Of a stretch of DNA of 32,734 nucleotides, positions 26,932 to 32,734 are shown piece by piece. This stretch comes from Deltaproteobacteria bacterium (GTDB lineage Bacteria; Myxococcota_A; UBA9160; SMWR01): positions 1 through 32,734 of the forward strand of contig JAFDAW010000006.1 of NCBI GenBank assembly GCA_019313605.1. Reading direction: 5' to 3'. Numbering within the stretch: position 1 is the first letter of the stretch; each line of letters opens with the position of its first letter. Below the pieces are notes generated by a model. That model was not told the origin of the DNA. It saw only the letters and a program-made list of their open reading frames with translations, and searched no databases. Both the position numbers and the translations under genes were made by a program.

Positions 26932-27527
26932 GCGATGCGCAACGGCGCTCGGCATCCATCGAGCGAAAGACCAAAGAAACCGAAATCAACGTCCAGTTCG
27001 TCATCGACGGATCTGGCGAATACGAAATCGATACCGGGATTGCGTTCTTCGATCACATGCTCCAAAGCTTTACCCGACACGGCGCGTTCGATCTACGCCT
27101 TGCCGCCAAGGGTGATCTCGAAGTCGATACCCACCACACCATCGAGGATGTCGGGATTACACTCGGCCAGGCGTTTCGCGAAGCACTCGGCTCGGCGGCG
27201 GGAATCCGACGCTACGGATCGATCTCGCTTCCGATGGCGGAGTCGAAGCTCGAAATCGCACTCGATATTTCGAATCGGCCCTACCTCGTCTACCGGGTGG
27301 ATCTCGCGAACGATCGCATCGGCAGTTTCGACGCGTCTCTGACGGAGGATTTTCTCTACGCGTTCTCGCAGAACGCGGGGGTCGATCTGCACGTGGAACT
27401 CGCATACGGGAAGAATCCCCACCACGTAGTGGAAGCCATCTTCAAGGGGTTCGCGCGAGCCCTGCGAGCGGCGGTGGAAATCGATCCGCGCGTGAAGGGC
27501 TTGCCGACCGTGAAGGGCGCGCTGTAA
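26928..27527 (+). CDS. hisB: Imidazoleglycerol-phosphate dehydratase (monofunctional)
   Basis: RKTKETEINVQFVIDGSGEYEIDTGIAFFDHMLQSFTRHGAFDL, DTHHTIEDVGITLGQA, HHVVEAIFKGFARALR. Confidence 0.97.
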   Translation: MSDAQRRSASIERKTKETEINVQFVIDGSGEYEIDTGIAFFDHMLQSFTRHGAFDLRLAAKGDLEVDTHHTIEDVGITLGQAFREALGSAAGIRRYGSISLPMAESKLEIALDISNRPYLVYRVDLANDRIGSFDASLTEDFLYAFSQNAGVDLHVELAYGKNPHHVVEAIFKGFARALRAAVEIDPRVKGLPTVKGAL

Positions 27528-27537
27528 TCCAGCCACC

Positions 27538-28182
27538 ATGAGCGCTTCCCCCCGAATCGCAGTCGTCGACTTCGGCGCAGGCAATCTGCGCAGTGTCGCG
27601 AAGGCCCTGGAGCGGTCCGGTATGAATCCGGACGTCACCGCAGATCCAGCGGCCGTGAACCGTGCAGATGGCGTCGTGCTGCCGGGTGTGGGGGCCTTCG
27701 CGGATGCGGTGGCGAGCCTGGCCAAGAGCGGTCTGGACGATGCGGTGCGCGATCGGCTTGCCGCCCGGCGCCCCTACCTCGGGCTTTGCCTGGGACTTCA
27801 GGTGCTCTTCGATGAAGGTGACGAGCACGGCGTGACGCCCGGCCTCGGGGTCTTGCCGGGCCGGGTCGAGCGCTTTCCCGATCAAACGCCGGATGGGGAG
27901 CAGCTGCGGGTACCCCACATCGGCTGGAACACCGTGAAGTTCAGCGGGGATCACCCGATGTTGTCGAGACTTCCCGACGAAGACTGCTTCTACTTTGTAC
28001 ACTCCTATCGCGCGATTCCGAATCGCGCATCTGATGTCGTCGGCCGGGTCGATTACGGTGGAGAGTTTGCCGCTGCGGTTGCCCGGGAGGGAATGTTCGC
28101 CGTGCAGTTTCACCCGGAAAAGAGCCAGTCAGCGGGTCGCCGCCTGCTCGACGCGTACGCGTTCTGGGTTTCGGGATCCTGA
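27538..28182 (+). CDS. hisH: Imidazole glycerol phosphate synthase, glutaminase subunit
   Basis: IAVVDFGAGNLRSVAKALE, VLPGVGAFADAV, LGLCLGLQVLFDEGDE, VPHIGWNTV, FVHSYRA, VQFHPEKSQ. Confidence 0.96.
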   Translation: MSASPRIAVVDFGAGNLRSVAKALERSGMNPDVTADPAAVNRADGVVLPGVGAFADAVASLAKSGLDDAVRDRLAARRPYLGLCLGLQVLFDEGDEHGVTPGLGVLPGRVERFPDQTPDGEQLRVPHIGWNTVKFSGDHPMLSRLPDEDCFYFVHSYRAIPNRASDVVGRVDYGGEFAAAVAREGMFAVQFHPEKSQSAGRRLLDAYAFWVSGS

Positions 28183-28826
28183 TGCGTGCCCGCGGACTCG
28201 TCGCCGTTGCAGCAGTGCTCGCACTCGCGGGTTGCTCGGTCATTCGCCCCGCGCCGGTCGTGCAGAACCAGACCCTGAAGATTCCGCAGGGATCGTTGAA
28301 GCGCATCGCCGTACTGCCGTTCAGCCACAGGGATACCATGCGTCCCAGCGCCGAAGCGGGTGCAACCAGTCCGGAGATTGCCGCCGAACTGGTGGCTCGC
28401 TTCATCACCGAGTCGATGGGCAAACGCGGCATCGATGTGATCCCCGCGAGTGATCTCTCGACCGCGCTCAACGCCCAGGGGTTGAAGCCGATGGACATCA
28501 ACCCGAGAACCGCCGCTGACCTGGCGGCTGCGAAGTTCGGGGCGACCGCGATCATGATCGGTCAGGTTTCGCGCTACCGGGAGCGCCAGGGTGAGAGGTT
28601 TGGGTCGACGGGTGCGGCGAGCGTGGCCTTCACCGCGTCGATCTACACCACCGATCCCGTACAGCGTATCTGGACTTCAAAATTCGACGAAACCCAGCGC
28701 GCGCTCTCGGAGCACATCGTCAACGCCCGGCGCTACCCGGGTGGCGGCCTGCGATGGCTCACCGCTGCCGAACTCGCGCAGTGGGGGGCGGATTCCGCGA
28801 TCGCCACACTGCCCCCCGTACGCTGA
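28182..28826 (+). CDS. Predicted lipoprotein of unknown function
   Basis: Signal peptide and lipobox MRARGLVAVAAVLALAGCS; RIAVLPF and ATAIMIGQVSRYRER resemble periplasmic lipoproteins that scaffold envelope assembly; ATG overlaps the hisH stop (TGATG). Confidence 0.8.
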   Translation: MRARGLVAVAAVLALAGCSVIRPAPVVQNQTLKIPQGSLKRIAVLPFSHRDTMRPSAEAGATSPEIAAELVARFITESMGKRGIDVIPASDLSTALNAQGLKPMDINPRTAADLAAAKFGATAIMIGQVSRYRERQGERFGSTGAASVAFTASIYTTDPVQRIWTSKFDETQRALSEHIVNARRYPGGGLRWLTAAELAQWGADSAIATLPPVR

Positions 28827-28842
28827 GCCGAGGCACCTGATC

Positions 28843-29583
28843 GTGACGAATTTCGAATTCATACCTGCGATCGACGTTCTCGGTGGGCGCTGCGTGCAAC
28901 TCGCGCAGGGAAAATACGATCGCGCAACCGTATTCGACGATGACCCGGTAGCGGTAGCTGCGCGCTTTGCCGCGCATCCGATCCGGCGCCTTCACGTCGT
29001 GGATCTCGACGGTGCGAAGGAGGGTCGGCGCCAGAACGCTGACGTCATTCGGCAGATTTCCGAGCAGATGGGTTCCGTACCCGTCGAGCTCGGTGGGGGT
29101 TTGCGTACGCTGGCGGCGATTGAAGATGCACTCGGCAGTGGTGTGGAGCGCGCCATTCTCGGGACGGTCGCGCTGCGCGATCCCGATCTGGTCGTCGAAG
29201 CGTGCGGCAAGTTTCCCGGTCAGATTGCGGTTGGGATCGATGCAAAGGACGGCCGGGTTGCGGTGGAAGGCTGGCTCGATGAGAGCGAGACGACCGCGAT
29301 CGAACTCGCGCGCCGTTTCGAAAACGCCGGAGTCGCCGCAATCATCTACACCGACATCACGCGCGATGGAATGCTCAGCGGGCCCAATCTCGAAGAGACC
29401 GCCGCACTCGCGCGTGCGATCGCGATCCCTGTGATCGCTTCCGGTGGGATGAGTTCGGAAGAAGACGTGCTGCGCGCCGCGTCCTGCGCGGACGGCATCA
29501 TCGCAGGCGCAATTGTCGGAACCGCGGTCTACACGGGCGCGGTCGACATCGGTCGGGTATTGGAGAAACTCTCGTGCTCCTGA
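28843..29583 (+). CDS. hisA: Phosphoribosylformimino-AICAR phosphate isomerase
   Basis: [83 protein letters not shown] start. Confidence 0.95.
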   Translation: MTNFEFIPAIDVLGGRCVQLAQGKYDRATVFDDDPVAVAARFAAHPIRRLHVVDLDGAKEGRRQNADVIRQISEQMGSVPVELGGGLRTLAAIEDALGSGVERAILGTVALRDPDLVVEACGKFPGQIAVGIDAKDGRVAVEGWLDESETTAIELARRFENAGVAAIIYTDITRDGMLSGPNLEETAALARAIAIPVIASGGMSSEEDVLRAASCADGIIAGAIVGTAVYTGAVDIGRVLEKLSCS

Positions 29584-30365
29584 AGCGGATCATTCCCTGC
29601 CTGGATGTCGACAAGGGCCGCGTCGTGAAGGGCGTGAAGTACGTCGACCACGTCGATGCGGGCGACCCGGTCGAGGTCGCGCAAATGTACGACGCCCAGG
29701 AGGCCGACGAGATTACCTTTCTCGATATCACGGCCAGCCACGAAGGCCGCGGGATTTTGCTCGATGTCGTTACGCGAACCGCCGAGACGGTTTTCATGCC
29801 GTTGACGGTGGGAGGTGGCGTGCGTTCACTCGCCGATATCCGCGACTTGTTGAATGCGGGGGCCGACAAGGTTTCGATCATGACCGCCGCGGTTGAGAAT
29901 CCGGATCTCGTAGGAGAGGCCGCCGTGAAGATCGGCAGTGCGAATCTGGTGGTCGCCATCGATGCCCGCGCCCGATCGGATGGGGACGGCTGGGAAGTCT
30001 GCACCCATGGCGGGCGGCGCCCGACCGGAATCGACGCGGTCGAATGGGCGGCGAAGATGGCGCAGCTGGGCGCCGGAGAGATCCTGCTCACGAGCATGGA
30101 TTGCGATGGCACCAAAGGCGGCTACGCGCTCGAGATGCTGCGGGCGGTCTCCGACGCGGTGAGTATCCCGGTGATCGCCTCTGGCGGTGGCGGCAGCGCA
30201 GACGACCTCGCGCAGGCCCTGGATGATGGCCCCGCGGGGGGGCACTCTCAGGCCGCTTTGGCCGCATCGATCTTCCATTTTCACGAAACCACCGTTCCGG
30301 ACGTCAAACGCCGACTGCTCGAGCTCGGAATCCCGGTTCGCAAGCCGTCGCCGGCTGCTGGTTGA
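29574..30365 (+). CDS. hisF: Imidazole glycerol phosphate synthase, cyclase subunit
   Basis: [77 protein letters not shown] start overlaps hisA end. Confidence 0.96.
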   Translation: MLLKRIIPCLDVDKGRVVKGVKYVDHVDAGDPVEVAQMYDAQEADEITFLDITASHEGRGILLDVVTRTAETVFMPLTVGGGVRSLADIRDLLNAGADKVSIMTAAVENPDLVGEAAVKIGSANLVVAIDARARSDGDGWEVCTHGGRRPTGIDAVEWAAKMAQLGAGEILLTSMDCDGTKGGYALEMLRAVSDAVSIPVIASGGGGSADDLAQALDDGPAGGHSQAALAASIFHFHETTVPDVKRRLLELGIPVRKPSPAAG

Positions 30366-30408
30366 ACGGGGGTGGGGGGTGCGCTAATTTGGCCTCACAC
30401 TGGGAAGA

Positions 30409-30526
30409 GTCGAAAGTAGTTGAGTTTCCACGGGTTTTTGCTGGTTAATGAGCGTTGTAGTGGCTCTTATTTTCGACACGGAACCCAACTGAAAACCACT
30501 AACTAAAGGGTCGCGATTCTGTCGCG
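30409..30526 (+). promoter_or_regulatory. Structured leader upstream of rpsU-dnaG
   Basis: AGTTGAGTTTCC (30418-30429) vs GGAACCCAACT (30480-30490); TAGTGG (30458-30463) vs CCACTA (30496-30501); CGCGA-TTCTG-TCGCG (30512-30526); GTCGAAA/TTTCGAC at 30409/30471. Confidence 0.4.
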
Positions 30527-30557
30527 GCGCCTGTGTACCGGGAGAACAGAACCACTC

Positions 30558-30755
30558 ATGCCCGTGATCAAGGTCCGGGATAACGAGCCTTTCGAAGTCG
30601 CCATGAAGCGCTTCAAGAAGCAATGTGAAAAGGCCGGGATCCTGAGTGAATTGAAGAGACGCGAGTACTACGACAAGCCGAGTGTCCGCAAGAAGAAGAA
30701 GGCTGCGGCCGCTCGAAAACGCGCGCTCAAAAAAATGAGACGCGTATCGAATTAG
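30558..30755 (+). CDS. rpsU: 30S ribosomal protein S21
   Basis: [55 protein letters not shown]. Confidence 0.96.
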   Translation: MPVIKVRDNEPFEVAMKRFKKQCEKAGILSELKRREYYDKPSVRKKKKAAAARKRALKKMRRVSN

Positions 30756-30770
30756 GGCGAGGCGTATTTT

Positions 30771-32534
30771 TTGAGTCGGATCGCTGACGAGATCATCCAG
30801 GAAGTCCGCGACCGCGTCGACATTGTCGAACTCATCGGTCGCCATCTAACATTGAAGAAATCCGGCCGTAACTACGTCGGACTTTGCCCGTTTCACAGCG
30901 AGAAGACCCCGTCTTTCAACGTCAACTCCGATCGGCAGAGTTTTTACTGCTTCGGCTGCCAAAAGGGCGGCAACGCTTTCACGTTCTTGACGGAAGTCGA
31001 GAACCTGACCTTTCCGGAGGCCGTGCGGACGCTCGCGCGGGAGTGCGGGATCGAAGTTCCCGAGTCGCGTGATGGCGGCGAGCGGAGCAACACCGAAGCC
31101 CTCTATCGGGCAAACGAAATCGCTCAGGCCTGCTACCGCAAAGCCCTGCTCGTGCAGGGCAATCCGGCGCTCCCCTATCTGAAAGCGCGCGGCCTCGGCG
31201 CCGAGGCCATCGAGAAGTTTCAGTTGGGCTATGCGCCCGATTCCTGGGACACCGTCACCAATGCGCTGCGCAGTGAGAGCATCTCGCCCGAAATCGGCGC
31301 GTTGGTCGGCCTGATCGCAGAGCGAAAATCCGGTGGCCACTACGATCGCTTGCGCGATCGCGTCACCTTTCCGATTTGCGACGTGCGCGGTCGAATGATC
31401 GGCTTTGGCGGGCGCGCGATTTCGCCGGAACAGGAACCCAAATACCTCAACACCCCCGAGAGCCCGATCTTTCGCAAGCGCGCGGCGTTCTACGGTTACC
31501 CCGATGCGCTTGCGCCAATCCGCAGCGCTGCGCGCGCCGTAGTCGTCGAAGGTTACTTCGACCGGATCGCGTTGGACCTCGCGGGGGTGAGCTTCGCGGT
31601 TGCGACCTGCGGTACCGCGCTCACACCCGATCACGTCCGAGATCTTCGCCGCCGCACAGGCGAGATCGTGCTGCTCTTCGACGGCGACGAGGCCGGACAG
31701 CGCGCTCTTGAAAAGGCACTGCAGCTATTACTTCCCGAAGGCCTACGCGTGCGGGGCGTGGCACTCCCGGCGGGTGACGACCCCGACAGTTTCTCGGCCC
31801 GAGAGGGGACGAGGGCGCTCGAGGCCCTGGTGGACTCGGCTCCGCCCGCCATCGAAACCGTGATTGCGCGCGTTGCAGCGGGCGGGCACGACACCGCCTG
31901 GAAGACCGCCGATGCCGTGGCCGAAGTCGTGCCGCTGCTGGCGTTGATCCCGGGAGTGGTGGAGCGGAACGAGTACGCGACGCAGCTCGCTCTGGCCGTC
32001 GGAACGCAACCGAGGCACGTCGAAGCGGCGGTGAATTCTCAGCGTCGCGGCGAGGATCCGCGCGACGCCGTATCTGTGCGGCCGCGCAAGAGCGGCCCGG
32101 AAGATCGCATCGCCGCCCAACTCGTGCGCAGCCTGATCGAATATCCGGCGCTCGTCGAGCGCGTATCGACTGACGAACTCCTGACCCTGCTTCCGTCGGG
32201 CCCTGCAGCGGAGATCGTTCGGACGCTCGTGTCGAGGCCGCTGGGCGAGAGGGTGGATGTCGATGCCATCTGCGAGCAGCTCGGAGACGACACGCAAAGG
32301 CTCCTGAGGGAGCTCGCGGCGAACAGTACCGAACTCGATGCTGACACGGCAACGCGTATTTTGGACGATACGATTCAATGGCTGCGAAAGAGGCTGCGCG
32401 ACGAGGAAGCCCGAGCCCTCACACAGCAGCTGCGCGGCGAAGGTGAAGATTGGCGGGCCGTTCTGGAGGCAAAACAGCGCCTCCAGGGACAGCCCGTGCG
32501 ACAGGAGAATCGCCGAACGAATGTAACGACGTGA
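30771..32534 (+). CDS. dnaG: DNA primase
   Basis: Zinc-binding LCPFHSEKTPSFNVNSDRQSFYCFGCQKGGNAF, TOPRIM VVEGYFDRIAL...LLFDGDEAGQRA; TTG start. Confidence 0.97.
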   Translation: MSRIADEIIQEVRDRVDIVELIGRHLTLKKSGRNYVGLCPFHSEKTPSFNVNSDRQSFYCFGCQKGGNAFTFLTEVENLTFPEAVRTLARECGIEVPESRDGGERSNTEALYRANEIAQACYRKALLVQGNPALPYLKARGLGAEAIEKFQLGYAPDSWDTVTNALRSESISPEIGALVGLIAERKSGGHYDRLRDRVTFPICDVRGRMIGFGGRAISPEQEPKYLNTPESPIFRKRAAFYGYPDALAPIRSAARAVVVEGYFDRIALDLAGVSFAVATCGTALTPDHVRDLRRRTGEIVLLFDGDEAGQRALEKALQLLLPEGLRVRGVALPAGDDPDSFSAREGTRALEALVDSAPPAIETVIARVAAGGHDTAWKTADAVAEVVPLLALIPGVVERNEYATQLALAVGTQPRHVEAAVNSQRRGEDPRDAVSVRPRKSGPEDRIAAQLVRSLIEYPALVERVSTDELLTLLPSGPAAEIVRTLVSRPLGERVDVDAICEQLGDDTQRLLRELAANSTELDADTATRILDDTIQWLRKRLRDEEARALTQQLRGEGEDWRAVLEAKQRLQGQPVRQENRRTNVTT

Positions 32535-32603
32535 AGCTCAACGTGGAGTAGCTAGGCTGGAGATCATCTACGGATACAGAGACTGGTAAGGAGCCCTCCC
32601 CCC

Positions 32604-32734
32604 ATGGCCCCGGATATTTCAGGAAGCACCGAAGAGTCGGTTCCGCGCAAGCGGCGCCAGAAGAAAAGCTCCACGTCCGCCAAGAAGACATGTGGCGTCG
32701 AAGAGCCCCAGCAAGAATCGACAGCGCAATCGAG
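32604..32734 (+). CDS. rpoD: Start of a gene truncated by the window edge, probably RNA polymerase sigma factor RpoD
   Basis: ATG ORF MAPDISGSTEESVPRKRRQKKSSTSAKKTCGVEEPQQESTAQS open to the window end; identity inferred only from the rpsU-dnaG-rpoD order. Confidence 0.45.
   Translation, partial: MAPDISGSTEESVPRKRRQKKSSTSAKKTCGVEEPQQESTAQS

Noticed and set aside
1-32734. Search for CRISPR arrays, transposases, integrases, prophage genes, toxin-antitoxin pairs and tRNAs
   Set aside because: Nothing recognisable; the window reads as core-genome operons.

Overview
This is a gene-dense, high-GC bacterial chromosomal window that looks like core genome. The gene set and order suggest a deltaproteobacterial or Myxococcota-like lineage; this is inference only. 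I see no mobile element, CRISPR array, rRNA or tRNA. Readable blocks: (i) trxB, then a degraded Na+-pumping decarboxylase locus (OadG-like ORF, biotin carrier protein, and a ~30-codon C-terminal remnant of an OadB/GcdB beta subunit); (ii) a PAS-HisKA-REC protein with no HATPase domain; (iii) a minus-strand run of sulfatase-like lipoprotein, comF, gpmI, rsfS, nadD, proA, proB, obgE, rpmA, rplU and rng; (iv) plus-strand selA, HNH nuclease, MinD/FlhG-like ATPase, J-like+RodZ-type-HTH protein, rluD and pgeF; (v) rho, prfA, prmC, murA, hisD, hisB, hisH, lipoprotein, hisA, hisF; (vi) rpsU, dnaG and the probable start of rpoD. The best second-look items are the decayed beta-subunit gene, the translationally coupled MinD-like/J-HTH pair, the HATPase-less hybrid kinase, the A/C-rich G-depleted rho leader, the structured rng leader, and the lipoprotein embedded in the his operon. 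All calls come from reading the sequence and ORF track; no searches were run.
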